A program made the position numbers and the translations under genes. From the NCBI RefSeq assembly GCF_001468465.1, contig NZ_LNSA01000008.1:93024-157023 (forward strand): DNA of 64,000 nt, given 5' to 3'. The notes under the pieces were generated by a model. That model made no database searches and was not told the origin of the DNA. It saw only the letters and a list, made by a program, of their open reading frames with translations. This DNA comes from Sphingopyxis sp. H115. Lineage in GTDB: Bacteria; Pseudomonadota; Alphaproteobacteria; Sphingomonadales; Sphingomonadaceae. Positions within the stretch are counted from its first letter, which is position 1. Every line of letters starts with the position of its first letter. This document shows positions 18,853-27,134 of this stretch, piece by piece.

Positions 18853-20007
18853 TCAGCGCTTTGCTGCGGGGGTCGCGGCGGTTCCCTTGGGCTGCGCGAC
18901 GCGCACAGGCTGGCCGGGCTGCACCTTTTGCAATCCATCGACGATCACGCGGTCACCGGGTTTCAGCCCGTCGAGGATCGCCCATTGGCCCGCGACCATC
19001 GTACCGAGTTTGACCGGGCGCGGGGTTGCGACATTCTTGGCGTCGAGCACCATCACGCTCGCATTGTCGGCTGCCAGCTTGACCGCGCGTTGCGGGACCA
19101 GCACGCCGTCGGCGCGGTTGCCGGCAAAAATGCGCGCGCGCACGAACTGGCCGGGCAAGAGCGCCGAATTGGGGTTCGGGAATTCGGCGCGCAGCGCCGC
19201 AGTACCCGTCGCCTCGTCGATCGACAGGTCGAGGAAGTCGAGATGGCCGATGACCGGAAAAGCGGTGCCGTCCTCGAGGATCAGCTGGACTTCGACGCGT
19301 TCGAGCTGCGGCGCGCTGACCTTGCCCGATCCCATGTCGCGGCGGGTGGCGAGCAGGTCCGAACTCGACTGGCCGAAATTGACGTAGACGCGGTCGATCT
19401 GCTCGATGGTGGTGAGCAGCGTGCCTTGCCCGGCGCTGACCAGCGCGCCTTCGGTGACCTCGGCGCGGCGGGCGCGGCCCGAAATCGGCGCCGTGACCGA
19501 CGCATAGCCGAGGTTGAGGCGCGCCGATTCCAGGTTCGCCTGCGCTTGCTGCACATCGGCCTCGGCGGTGCGCTGTGCGGCCACTGCAGCGTCATATTCC
19601 TGTTTGCCGATCGCCTGGTCGGCGAGCAGCGGCTGATAGCGGCCGACGACCTGCCGCGCATTGGCGGCGGTCGCTTGGGCCCGCGCGAGCTGCGCACGCG
19701 CGGCATTGGCGGTGGCGATCAGCTCGCGCGGATCGATCCGGAACAGCGGGGTCCCGGCGCGAACGAAGCTGCCTTCATCGAACAGGCGGCGCTCGACGAT
19801 GCCGTTGACGCGGGCGCGGACTTCGGACGTGCGATAGGCCTGCACGCGTCCGGGCAGTTCGATCACGTTCGGGATGGTCTGCGTCCGGATCGTGACGATG
19901 TTCACCTCGGGCGGCGGCGGCGCGGGTGGCGCTTCCGACGAGCAGGAAGCCAGCAAAAGGGCCAGCGCGGCGCCGGCGGCGCAGCCGAGAGGACGATAGC
20001 GACTCAT
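18853..20007 (-). CDS. RND efflux periplasmic adaptor (membrane fusion protein)
   Basis: A 384-residue AcrA/MexA-type adaptor linking the inner-membrane pump to the outer channel. The signal peptide ends in the lipobox LLASC, so it is anchored by lipid in the inner membrane. The lipoyl halves (VRARVNGIVERRLFDEGSFV; AGTPLFRIDPREL) flank a long coiled coil (about 95-165), followed by beta-barrel and membrane-proximal domains. It is first in the three-gene operon and faces the TetR gene at 20118 across 110 bases that hold a perfect palindrome at 20075-20090. Confidence 0.95.
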   Translation of the reverse strand: MSRYRPLGCAAGAALALLLASCSSEAPPAPPPPEVNIVTIRTQTIPNVIELPGRVQAYRTSEVRARVNGIVERRLFDEGSFVRAGTPLFRIDPRELIATANAARAQLARAQATAANARQVVGRYQPLLADQAIGKQEYDAAVAAQRTAEADVQQAQANLESARLNLGYASVTAPISGRARRAEVTEGALVSAGQGTLLTTIEQIDRVYVNFGQSSSDLLATRRDMGSGKVSAPQLERVEVQLILEDGTAFPVIGHLDFLDLSIDEATGTAALRAEFPNPNSALLPGQFVRARIFAGNRADGVLVPQRAVKLAADNASVMVLDAKNVATPRPVKLGTMVAGQWAILDGLKPGDRVIVDGLQKVQPGQPVRVAQPKGTAATPAAKR

Positions 20008-20074
20008 AAGGACCCCTGAAAAATCGCAGTTGTGCGGGAGTTGTATATACGCAAAAGCTTGCGCTGAGGCGCCG

Positions 20075-20090
20075 TGTAATTTAAATTACA
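20075..20090. promoter_or_regulatory. Perfect 16-bp palindrome, candidate operator of the efflux operon
   Basis: TGTAATTTAAATTACA reads the same on both strands and lies between the divergent RND operon and tetR gene. It is AT-rich in a GC-rich genome. A TATATA sequence lies between it and the adaptor gene and could be the operon's -10 box. The size and position fit a TetR operator controlling both genes. Confidence 0.7.
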
Positions 20091-20117
20091 GAAAAGAGCA
20101 AGAGAGAGGGTCCAAAA

Positions 20118-20753
20118 TTGGTCATGCCGGAATCGGATATATGTCAAATAGATAGGCTGTCGCCGCGCGCACGGCGGCAAAGCGCGATCCTCGACGCGGC
20201 GGAGTCGCTGTTTCTCGAACAGGGCTATGAACGCACCAGCCTCGCCGAAATCGTCAAGCGGTCCGGAGGCTCGCTCGCCACGCTCTACGAATTGTTCGGT
20301 AACAAGCAGGGGCTGCTCCGTGCGATCGCGACGCGTTGGTGCGACGAAGCGATGCTCCGGTCGCTCGACGACGACGCGACGAAAGGATTGTCCAGCGTCG
20401 AAATCCTGAAACGCTACGCGCATCGCCAGAAAGAGCTGATGGAATCGCCGCACGCCGTGGCGCTGATGCGGATGCTGATATCCGAAAGTTTACGCGACCA
20501 TGAATTCGCAATGCAAATCTACCTCGACCTCCACGTGCCCGCGCTGGAGGAATTGATCGATCTGTTCGCCGAATGGGCGGCCACCGGAAAGGCCGCGATC
20601 GACCGCCCCGACGCCGCCGCGCGCCTGTTTTTCGATATCGTCGTCGGCGACTCGATGCTGAATACGTTGATGGGGATCGAGGTCGAATGGCTGGACGCCG
20701 AACAGATCGACTGGCGGCTCCAGCCGTTCCTTTCGCATTTCCAGATTCGGTAG
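20118..20753 (+). CDS. TetR family repressor of the RND efflux operon
   Basis: A regulator of 211 residues (209 from the ATG). The N-terminal HTH region reads RTSLAEIVKRSGGSLATLYELFGNK, written in part as TSLAEIVKRSGGS and LATLYELFGNK; the C-terminal ligand domain is all-helical. Start choice: the AGAGAGGG ribosome-binding site at 20103-20110 is 7 bases from a TTG at 20118 and 13 bases from the ATG at 20124, so the rarer TTG is better placed. It diverges from the RND operon and, by analogy with AcrR/MexZ-like regulators, should repress it and itself from the palindrome at 20075-20090. Confidence 0.92.
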   Translation: MVMPESDICQIDRLSPRARRQSAILDAAESLFLEQGYERTSLAEIVKRSGGSLATLYELFGNKQGLLRAIATRWCDEAMLRSLDDDATKGLSSVEILKRYAHRQKELMESPHAVALMRMLISESLRDHEFAMQIYLDLHVPALEELIDLFAEWAATGKAAIDRPDAAARLFFDIVVGDSMLNTLMGIEVEWLDAEQIDWRLQPFLSHFQIR

Positions 20754-20840
20754 GTGATTAAAATCATGCGCCGCTCGTTGGAAACGCGCCAGCATCTGCA
20801 CACCATCAGCCTGTTGACATAACTGTAAATAGCTGAAAAC

Positions 20841-22217
20841 TTGCGGCCTCCGTTTCGAGAGTGTCGCATCCTGGCCAGCACCGCCCTGCCATCGGCCGCC
20901 CCGGCCGGCGAAACATCCGCCCTGCGTGCGCGGACGGTGGCCGCCTATGCCGCGACCGCGGGGCCGACGGTGATCCTCGGCCTGCCGTTCAGCGTCTACC
21001 TGCCGCCCTATATCGCGGCGGGCGGGACGATTCCGGTGGCGCTCGTCGGGCTGCTCTTTTCGCTGACGACGATATGGGACGGGGTCGTCGATCCGCTGAT
21101 CGGTACGATGGTCGACCGCGTGCGAACGGGCCTCGGCGCTCACCGGCGCTGGATGCTGCTGGCGCTGCTTCCCTTGTCGCTGCTGCTATTCGCGCTGGTG
21201 ACGGTCGGCGACCGGCTACCGTTTGCCGCGCTCTTTCTGATGATGGTGCTCTTCTATTCGAGCTACAGCCTTTACGAGGTCGCGCAGCTGTCATGGGGGT
21301 CGGCGCTCGTGCGATCCCCCGCGGATAGTGCGCTTCTCTATGGCATGCGCGACTGGTTTGCGAAGATCGCGCTGATCCTTGCGTTTGCGGCGCCGGCGGC
21401 GGCGCAACTGCTGTTCCCGGGCGTGGGATTGCAGGGGCGGATCATGGCCTATGCCAGCCTATTCCTGCTGATGGTGCCCATCGCGCTGGTCGCGATCCGC
21501 CGCGTCCCGCCGCGTGCGGTTGTCGCCGAACACGGCATCGGCTGGCGGCATGAAATCCGCGTGTCGCTGTCCTTTCCGCCGCTGATGCTGTTGCTCGGCG
21601 TCCAGTTCCTCAACAGCTTCGCCTTCGGATCGCTCACTTCGCTGTTCATATTCTTTGCCGCGGCGGTGCTCGATCTCGACGGGCAGAGCGCGGTGCTGCT
21701 CTTTGCGAGCTTCGTCGGCGGGGCGTTGGCGTCGCCGGTCTGGACGCTGCTGGCGCGCCGGTTCGGAAAGCCGCCGATGATGATCGGGATGGGTCTGCTG
21801 ATTTCCGGGCTGCTGGTCGCGACACTCGCGCAGGAACCGCGCGGACTGGGGCAGGCGGCGGGCTTTTCGCTCGCACTGGGCACCGGTTTCGTCGGCTTGC
21901 TCTTCACCTATTCGATGCTCGCCGACCTGATCCCGCGCGATGCCGAACGGTGCGGGCGCGGTCGTTCGGCCTTTCTCTTCGCGCTGCTCAACCTGATGCA
22001 AAAGTTCGGCGTCGCCGCCGCGATCGCCGTCAGCTATGCCGCGCTCGACCTCGTCGGATTCGATCCGCAAAACGGGAAGGCCGCGGCGCGCGAACTGCAC
22101 CTGCTCTTCGCCCTCCTGCCGACGTCGAGCTGGATCGTGATGACCGGCCTGCTGCTCTTGATGCAGCGCGAAATCGGTCGGACGGCCGCTCTTGCAATCG
22201 CCGCGCCGCGCAAGTAA
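20841..22217 (+). CDS. MFS transporter of the GPH (glycoside-pentoside-hexuronide:cation) type
   Basis: An integral membrane carrier of up to 458 residues with about 12 helices. The block TTIWDGVVDPLIGTMVDRVRT (seen as TTIWDGVVDPLIG then TMVDRVRT) with GLGAHRRWML matches the DxxxDPxxGxxxDR-type signature of GPH symporters such as MelB. The start is uncertain: no ATG exists near the N-terminus, so either TTG at 20841 (used here) or GTG at 20937 is the initiation codon. A TTGACA at 20814-20819 may be part of its promoter. Substrate unknown; no sugar-processing gene is adjacent. Confidence 0.82.
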   Translation: MRPPFRECRILASTALPSAAPAGETSALRARTVAAYAATAGPTVILGLPFSVYLPPYIAAGGTIPVALVGLLFSLTTIWDGVVDPLIGTMVDRVRTGLGAHRRWMLLALLPLSLLLFALVTVGDRLPFAALFLMMVLFYSSYSLYEVAQLSWGSALVRSPADSALLYGMRDWFAKIALILAFAAPAAAQLLFPGVGLQGRIMAYASLFLLMVPIALVAIRRVPPRAVVAEHGIGWRHEIRVSLSFPPLMLLLGVQFLNSFAFGSLTSLFIFFAAAVLDLDGQSAVLLFASFVGGALASPVWTLLARRFGKPPMMIGMGLLISGLLVATLAQEPRGLGQAAGFSLALGTGFVGLLFTYSMLADLIPRDAERCGRGRSAFLFALLNLMQKFGVAAAIAVSYAALDLVGFDPQNGKAAARELHLLFALLPTSSWIVMTGLLLLMQREIGRTAALAIAAPRK

Positions 22218-22376
22218 AGGCCGCTTTCATTCGGACAGATGCGCCGTTTTCCTTCCGCCCTTCGCCGACATGCTCGGGAAGGGTGGGCGGACTATTGCCC
22301 GAAACGCGCTTGACGCGTGGGGGACGGCAACCCATCTGGCCTGGATTATAGACGCTATAAGGACAGGACGATCGAT

Positions 22377-22574
22377 ATGGCGAAGACCAGCCCCGGGCAG
22401 TTCATCAATCAGGTGAAGGACGAAGCCCGCAAGATCGTGTGGCCCACCAGCCGCGAAACGGTGCAGACGACGATCATGGTGCTGATCATGACGACGATCC
22501 TTTCGCTGTTCTTCTTTGGCGTCGACACGGTTTTCAACGCGATCGTCAGCTGGCTGACGTCGCTCGCGCGCTAA
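22377..22574 (+). CDS. secE: Preprotein translocase subunit SecE
   Basis: A small 65-residue subunit of the SecYEG channel with one membrane helix (about 35-57), the short form usual in alphaproteobacteria. The amphipathic segment VKDEARKIVWPTSRETVQTT before the helix is the hallmark of SecE. The ATG at 22377 follows an AGGACAGGA ribosome-binding region. It lies 34 bases upstream of nusG in the conserved secE-nusG pair. No tRNA-Trp gene stands in front of it, unlike in many bacteria. Confidence 0.96.
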   Translation: MAKTSPGQFINQVKDEARKIVWPTSRETVQTTIMVLIMTTILSLFFFGVDTVFNAIVSWLTSLAR

Positions 22575-22608
22575 CGCCCGCGGCTCTACGAACAGGATAC
22601 GGACACAT

Positions 22609-23145
22609 ATGGCGCGCTGGTACATCATTCACGCCTATTCGGGTTTCGAGAACAAGGTCCGCGATTCGGTACTTGCCGAAGCCGAACGCATGGGCTTGAC
22701 CGACTTTGTCGAAGCCGTCGAAGTGCCGGTCGAGACCGTCACCGAGGTGAAGCGCGGCAAGAAGGTCCAGGCCGAACGCAAATTTTTCCCCGGCTATGTC
22801 CTCGCCAAGCTGACGATGACCGACGACGTCTATCACCTTGTCAAGAACACGCCGAAGGTAACGGGTTTCCTCGGCTCGATGGGCAAGCCGCAGGCGATCA
22901 GCGAAGCCGAAGCCGCGCGCATCCTGAACAGCAAGGAAGAGGCTGCGGCGCGTCCGAAGACCGAAATCCGCGTCGATTACGAAATCGGCGACCAGGTCAA
23001 GGTGCTCGACGGTCCCTTCGCCAGCTTCAACGGGCTGGTCGAGGAACTCGATTTCGAAAAGGCGCGCGTCAAGGTGTCGGTGTCGATCTTCGGTCGCGCT
23101 ACCCCGGTCGAACTCGACTTCGAACAGGTCGAACGCTTCAAATAA
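22609..23145 (+). CDS. nusG: Transcription termination/antitermination factor NusG
   Basis: A 178-residue protein with the NGN domain at the N-terminus (WYIIHAYSGFENKVRDSV, then FFPGYVLAKL) and a C-terminal KOW domain (IGDQVKVLDGPFASFNGLVE). It binds RNA polymerase, raises processivity and links it to Rho and the ribosome. Length and order (directly after secE) are standard. Confidence 0.98.
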   Translation: MARWYIIHAYSGFENKVRDSVLAEAERMGLTDFVEAVEVPVETVTEVKRGKKVQAERKFFPGYVLAKLTMTDDVYHLVKNTPKVTGFLGSMGKPQAISEAEAARILNSKEEAAARPKTEIRVDYEIGDQVKVLDGPFASFNGLVEELDFEKARVKVSVSIFGRATPVELDFEQVERFK

Positions 23146-23193
23146 CATCGCGACGCGCCTTTGCGGGCGCGTCCCAGCCGGCGGATCGAACCT

Positions 23194-24132
23194 ATGAGCC
23201 TCACTCCCGAAGAGATGCAGGCCCGTCTCGACCGTGTGCGCGAAATCCAGGCGAGCTTTTCACCCGAAAAGGTCGTGCGTGGGGTGACCCGGCTGTTCGA
23301 ACTCGACCCGGTGCCGGGGCTCGAAGACGAATTCACTTTCCCGGCGTTCGACAAGCCCACCCGCCAGCGTATCTTCGGTGGACAGGTGATCGCGCAGGCG
23401 CTTGCCGCCGCCGCGCGTACCGTCGATGCGGGCAAGCCGGCGCACTCGCTCCACGCCTATTTCCTGCGCGGCGGAGACGAAGCGAAGCCGCTCCATTTCC
23501 GCGTTCATCGCGACTTTGACGGGCGCAGCTTCGCCAACCGCCGCGTCGTCGTGCGCCAGGACGGCAAGGTGATCTTCAACCTCACTGCATCCTTCCACGC
23601 GCCTGAGCCCGGCGCCGCGCATCAGGCGCCGATGCCCGACGTGCTGCCGCCCGAGGAATGCGCCGAACTCGTCGAAAATCTGGCGGCCGACCCGAATGTC
23701 AGCGATGCGCAGCTTGAACGGATGGCGCGGCTGCGGCCGTTCGAGACGCGCAATTTTCGTCCGTCGTCGACCGAACGCGGCACGACCCATTATCAATGGT
23801 ACCGGCTTGCGGCGCCGATCGGCGACGATCCGCTGCTCCACCGCGCCTTCCTTGCCTATGTGTCGGACATGGGACTCCTGTCCTCGTCGCTGCTGCCGCA
23901 TGGCTTTACCTGGTCGACGCCGGGGCTGTTTTCGACCAGTCTCGACCATGCGATGTGGTTTCACGGCGACATCCGCGTCGACGACTGGTTCGTCTATGTG
24001 ATGGACAGCGACTGGACGGGCGGCAGCCGCGGGATCAACCGCGGGCTGATCTATCGCCGCGACGGGACGCTGATCGCCTCGGCGATGCAGGAAGGGCTGC
24101 TGCGCATCACGCCGCCCGCGCCCGGCGCATAA
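23194..24132 (+). CDS. tesB: Acyl-CoA thioesterase II
   Basis: A 312-residue double-hotdog enzyme that hydrolyses acyl-CoA to free acid and CoA. The conserved segments are RIFGGQVIAQALAAA, HSLHAYFLRGGD, SFANRRVVVRQDGKVIF, SLDHAMWFHGD and the C-terminal GGSRGINRGLIYRRDG with AMQEGLLR. The ATG at 23194 (MSLTPEE) is preferred to a TTG at 23161 that would add 11 Arg/Pro-rich residues. It stands between nusG and rplK, an unusual place for a lipid enzyme. Confidence 0.94.
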   Translation: MSLTPEEMQARLDRVREIQASFSPEKVVRGVTRLFELDPVPGLEDEFTFPAFDKPTRQRIFGGQVIAQALAAAARTVDAGKPAHSLHAYFLRGGDEAKPLHFRVHRDFDGRSFANRRVVVRQDGKVIFNLTASFHAPEPGAAHQAPMPDVLPPEECAELVENLAADPNVSDAQLERMARLRPFETRNFRPSSTERGTTHYQWYRLAAPIGDDPLLHRAFLAYVSDMGLLSSSLLPHGFTWSTPGLFSTSLDHAMWFHGDIRVDDWFVYVMDSDWTGGSRGINRGLIYRRDGTLIASAMQEGLLRITPPAPGA

Positions 24133-24135
24133 AGC

Positions 24136-24163
24136 TTGTTTTTGGCGGCGTTTGCGCTTATGC
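24136..24163 (+). promoter_or_regulatory. Weak candidate promoter of rplK-rplA
   Basis: TTGTTT (24136-24141), a 16-base spacer and TTATGC (24158-24163). The GC-rich sequence following the -10 resembles that of the rplJ promoter candidate at 61856, where TATGAG is followed by GCGCCCC. It lies directly after the tesB stop codon. The match to consensus is only moderate. Confidence 0.35.
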
Positions 24164-24243
24164 GCGCCGCTTCGCGTCAGACAAGGGCGTGATTCCGCGC
24201 GGGAGGAAGGGGTGATGCCCTTCTGTTGGACCGCTTATTTTGA

Positions 24244-24263
24244 GCCCCGGATACGTCCGGGGC
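24244..24263 (+). promoter_or_regulatory. Perfect hairpin in the rplK leader
   Basis: GCCCCGGA (24244-24251) pairs completely with TCCGGGGC (24256-24263) around a TACG loop. It ends 10 bases before the AAAGGAGG ribosome-binding site of rplK (24273-24280) and has no T-run, so it is not a terminator. In other bacteria L1 represses the L11-L1 mRNA near the rplK start; this hairpin is a candidate part of such a site (inference). Confidence 0.45.
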
Positions 24264-24285
24264 GACAGAAAGAAAGGAGGCCATC

Positions 24286-24717
24286 ATGGCCAAGAAGATC
24301 AGCGGCTACATCAAGCTGCAGGTGCCCGCTGGCACCGCCAACCCGTCGCCGCCGCTCGGGCCGGCGCTCGGTCAGCGCGGCGTCAACATCATGGAATTCT
24401 GCAAGGCGTTCAACGCCGCCACCGACGGCCTAGAAAAAGGCACGCCGACCCCGACCATCATCACGGTGTTCGCCGACAAGAGCTTTTCGTTCGTCACGAA
24501 AACGCCGCCGGCGACCTACCTGATCAAGAAGGCCGCGAACCTGAAGTCGGGTTCGAAGGAGCCGGGCAAGATCAGCGGCGGCAAGATCGCACGTTCGAAG
24601 CTGACCGAAATCGCCGAGATCAAGATGAAGGATCTCAACGCGAACGACCTCGAACAGGCAACCAAGATCATCGAAGGCAGCGCCCGCTCGATGGGCCTCG
24701 AAGTGACGGAGGGCTGA
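24286..24717 (+). CDS. rplK: 50S ribosomal protein L11
   Basis: A 143-residue protein of standard length that binds the GTPase-associated region of 23S rRNA. The N-terminal [20 protein letters not shown] block and [12 protein letters not shown] are diagnostic, as is the C-terminal [19 protein letters not shown] strong AAAGGAGG precedes the ATG. rplA follows after 4 bases. Confidence 0.99.
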   Translation: MAKKISGYIKLQVPAGTANPSPPLGPALGQRGVNIMEFCKAFNAATDGLEKGTPTPTIITVFADKSFSFVTKTPPATYLIKKAANLKSGSKEPGKISGGKIARSKLTEIAEIKMKDLNANDLEQATKIIEGSARSMGLEVTEG

Positions 24718-24721
24718 CGCC

Positions 24722-25420
24722 ATGGCAAAGCTGACCAAGAAGCAGAAGGCCCTCGAGGGCAAGGTTGATGCGCTGAAGCTGCACACCGTCGACGAAGCGC
24801 TGAAGACCGTTCGCGAACTGGCCTCGGCCAAGTTCGACGAAACGCTCGAAATCGCGATGAACCTGGGCGTCGATCCGCGCCACGCCGACCAGATGGTCCG
24901 CGGCGTCGTGACGCTCCCCGCCGGCACCGGCAAGGACGTCAAGGTTGCTGTGTTCGCGCGCGGCGACAATGCCGAAAAGGCGCTGGCCGCCGGCGCCGAC
25001 AAGGTCGGTGCCGAAGACCTGATGGAAGACATGCTCGCGGGCAACCTCGACTATGGCCGCGTCATCGCGACGCCGGACATGATGGGCATCGTCGGCCGCC
25101 TCGGCAAGACGCTGGGCCCCAAGGGCCTGATGCCGAACCCGAAGCTGGGCACCGTGACCCCGAACGTCGCCGAAGCCGTGAAGGCCGCCAAGGGCGGTCA
25201 GATCGAGTTCCGCGTCGAAAAGGTCGGCATTATCCATGCCGGCCTCGGCAAGCTGTCGTTCGGCGAGGAAAAGCTCCGCCAGAACTTCGACGCCTTCGTC
25301 GATGCGATCGTCAAGGCCAAGCCGGCCGGTGCGAAGGGCAAATATGTCCGCAAGATCGCGCTGTCGTCGTCGATGGGTCCGGGCGTGAAGGTCGACACCG
25401 CCGACGTCGCCGGCGCCTGA
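24722..25420 (+). CDS. rplA: 50S ribosomal protein L1
   Basis: A 232-residue protein of the L1 stalk, which guides deacylated tRNA out of the E site and often represses its own operon. Diagnostic segments are [35 protein letters not shown] and [19 protein letters not shown]. It is followed by a strong terminator and not by rplJ, so the L11-L1 unit stands alone here. Confidence 0.99.
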   Translation: MAKLTKKQKALEGKVDALKLHTVDEALKTVRELASAKFDETLEIAMNLGVDPRHADQMVRGVVTLPAGTGKDVKVAVFARGDNAEKALAAGADKVGAEDLMEDMLAGNLDYGRVIATPDMMGIVGRLGKTLGPKGLMPNPKLGTVTPNVAEAVKAAKGGQIEFRVEKVGIIHAGLGKLSFGEEKLRQNFDAFVDAIVKAKPAGAKGKYVRKIALSSSMGPGVKVDTADVAGA

Positions 25421-25442
25421 TCCAAACGCTGATGATTCAGGG

Positions 25443-25473
25443 AAGGGCCGGAGGAAACTCCGGCCCTTTTCTT
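25443..25473 (+). terminator. Rho-independent terminator of rplK-rplA
   Basis: AAGGGCCGGAG (25443-25453) pairs perfectly with CTCCGGCCCTT (25458-25468) around a GAAA loop, followed by TTCTT. It lies 22 bases after the rplA stop. Confidence 0.93.
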
Positions 25474-25827
25474 ATGCGTCGTTCGGAGCGGCGAACCGCA
25501 TGGCTTTCTTCCATCGTCCCGAGGTCGAACCTGAATTCGAGGCGGCGAGATGGTCGTGTGATTGTCCCAAAGTTCAGCAAGGTCAGCGCCGCGCACCAGT
25601 CGGGAAGACGCGACCATGGCCGGTTGATCTGGCAATTCTTCATGCTCGAAAAATCGCTGGCAAAACTGTTCGGCATTTGAACTTCCGCGGCTGCTTAGGG
25701 GTGGTTTCCCGACGGTCAGCTCTGCCGCGTACCGTTTGGAAAACGGCCGTTTTTGATCATCCTTCCTTGAGCCTTTCGTAACCGTCATGAGATACTGACT
25801 TCCTTCAATCTCAGCGAAGGTGGCGGT
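25474..25827. other. Gene-free stretch after rplA, no recognisable feature
   Basis: About 350 bases between the rplA terminator and the DMP19-like gene. The GC content is visibly lower and the codon texture differs from the neighbouring genes. Short open frames on both strands have no ribosome-binding site or family resemblance, and the longer minus-strand one runs into rplA antisense, so I do not call a gene. No tRNA, inverted terminal repeats or integrase remnant was seen. Confidence 0.5.
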
Positions 25828-26751
25828 GTGGTCTGGAGCAAATCTCAAGGGCGTATTATTCGCAAGATTGTCGTAGATCAGGCCCGCTGGGAATCGGATG
25901 AACTCTGGGAGGCTGTAGACTCTTTGTCGCAGTTCACTACGCTTGCTCATCAACAAGGCGGCTTGCGTCCTGATGAAATTCCGCCTGAAGTCCTTTGGAA
26001 CAGCCAAGTTACATACTATTATGGGCAAGTCCGTCAGAACGGGCATTATCTCTATGTGAGCAACTCTGGATGGAAGGCCCCCAACATAGAGGCCTGTCGT
26101 GCTGGATTGGAGGCGTGCGGCGCATCAGAAATATTGCAAATCTACGATGAGCTTGAAGCACTCATTCCCCAAGTTGGATATGATATTTCGCAGTGGCGGT
26201 CACAATATGACGCTTTTCGCAAATCATCGCCGCTTCGCAAGGATTTCGACGCGCTCAACAATCGGCTGTATGCGATAGATCATGAGGATTTCCTCCGTCG
26301 TCGAATTGCATGGATCAGGTCGCTCCCTCATTTAGAGATTGTCCCGACCAGCGCCATGCAAGGTCGCCTAGATCAGTTGTTTTCGGCCAACCCGATGCGC
26401 GAAGCAAGGCGCGCGATCCTGCTGGAGGAGGAGCGGCAGCAAGCGGAGATTGTCAAACGCCAACAAAGCCAGCGTCTGGCAACCGTCGAGGCGAGGCTAC
26501 GCGCAAACAAAGTCCTCACCAGCCTGCGCAGATTGTTTAAAAATGATCCTCACGAAGTGGGACACATTTACGAGATCATGGGCGACAATCAGATTGCATG
26601 GCCGATCGACGGCGATGCTTATGCTGGCTGGTATCTGGCTCTCGATACCGAAAAGGGCTGCGCTCTCATTTACGGGAATGATAAAGTTATAAGCGGGCCG
26701 AAGCCCTTGAGCGAGCCCATGCGAGCGTATTTTGCTGACTTAGCATCGTAA
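25828..26751 (+). CDS. DMP19/DUF4375-like protein in a lower-GC island
   Basis: A 307-residue soluble protein starting with GTG; GAAGG (25816-25820) lies 7 bases upstream and supports this start. Residues about 56-100 (LWNSQVTYYYGQVRQNG, then YLYVSNSGW and a following GLEACGASEIL) resemble the DUF4375 domain named after the neisserial DNA-mimic protein DMP19. The middle is a helical, Gln/Arg-rich, probably coiled-coil segment (about 195-225). The C-terminus GWYLALDTEKGCALIYGND is another beta-rich piece. Codon use and GC differ from the surrounding ribosomal and transport genes, suggesting acquisition by transfer. The DUF4375 assignment rests on pattern recognition only; function is unknown. 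Confidence 0.7.
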   Translation: MVWSKSQGRIIRKIVVDQARWESDELWEAVDSLSQFTTLAHQQGGLRPDEIPPEVLWNSQVTYYYGQVRQNGHYLYVSNSGWKAPNIEACRAGLEACGASEILQIYDELEALIPQVGYDISQWRSQYDAFRKSSPLRKDFDALNNRLYAIDHEDFLRRRIAWIRSLPHLEIVPTSAMQGRLDQLFSANPMREARRAILLEEERQQAEIVKRQQSQRLATVEARLRANKVLTSLRRLFKNDPHEVGHIYEIMGDNQIAWPIDGDAYAGWYLALDTEKGCALIYGNDKVISGPKPLSEPMRAYFADLAS

Positions 26752-27134
26752 ACCATCGCTTCCATCGAACATATGGCGCGTCCAAAAAACGCTGGTTTCC
26801 TCGACACATGCTACGAACAGGCCGTAAAACGGAGCGCTGCCCCACTCCAAGTCTCAAAACTCACCCCAAAATCTTGTCTGAAAATGGGGTATCCGTCCTG
26901 CAGATCCAATGGCGTCAATCGGTCGCTAGCCGACGAACCTCTTTCCGAGCGGAGTCGAGGCACCTGTCGACGGGACGCTTGGCCCGATGGGCATCTCGAC
27001 TTCGCTCGATGCGAACGGGTTAGAATGGGCCCGAATGGCCGCCTTCGGCCGCCAGCCGTTACCCGCCCCGATTGCATCTTTCGTTCGAACCGTGGAAGAC
27101 GCGAGCGCGTTTGGGTAAGGGGGATCGGCACAGC
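26752..27134. other. Gene-free stretch before the EamA gene
   Basis: About 380 bases with no supported gene. The first half continues the lower-GC texture of the island. The second half holds a CTCGACTTCGCTCGATGCGAAC-like element (seen here as CTCGACTTCGCTCGATG at about 26995), the kind of short palindromic sequence often found between sphingomonad genes. Only one copy occurs in the window. Confidence 0.4.

Noticed and set aside
22310..22352. TTGACG and TATAGA as a secE promoter
   Set aside because: The two boxes are 31 bases apart, too far for a sigma-70 promoter.
22218..22376. Possible tRNA-Trp gene before secE
   Set aside because: No cloverleaf, CCA anticodon or TTC-G-A loop is present in this gap.
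25198..26046. Minus-strand open frame of 282 codons
   Set aside because: It lies antisense to rplA and to the start of the DMP19-like gene, whose GTG has a good ribosome-binding site. No motif recognised.
26752..27134. Insertion-sequence remnant beside the DMP19-like gene
   Set aside because: No transposase fragment, terminal inverted repeats or target duplication could be found by eye.
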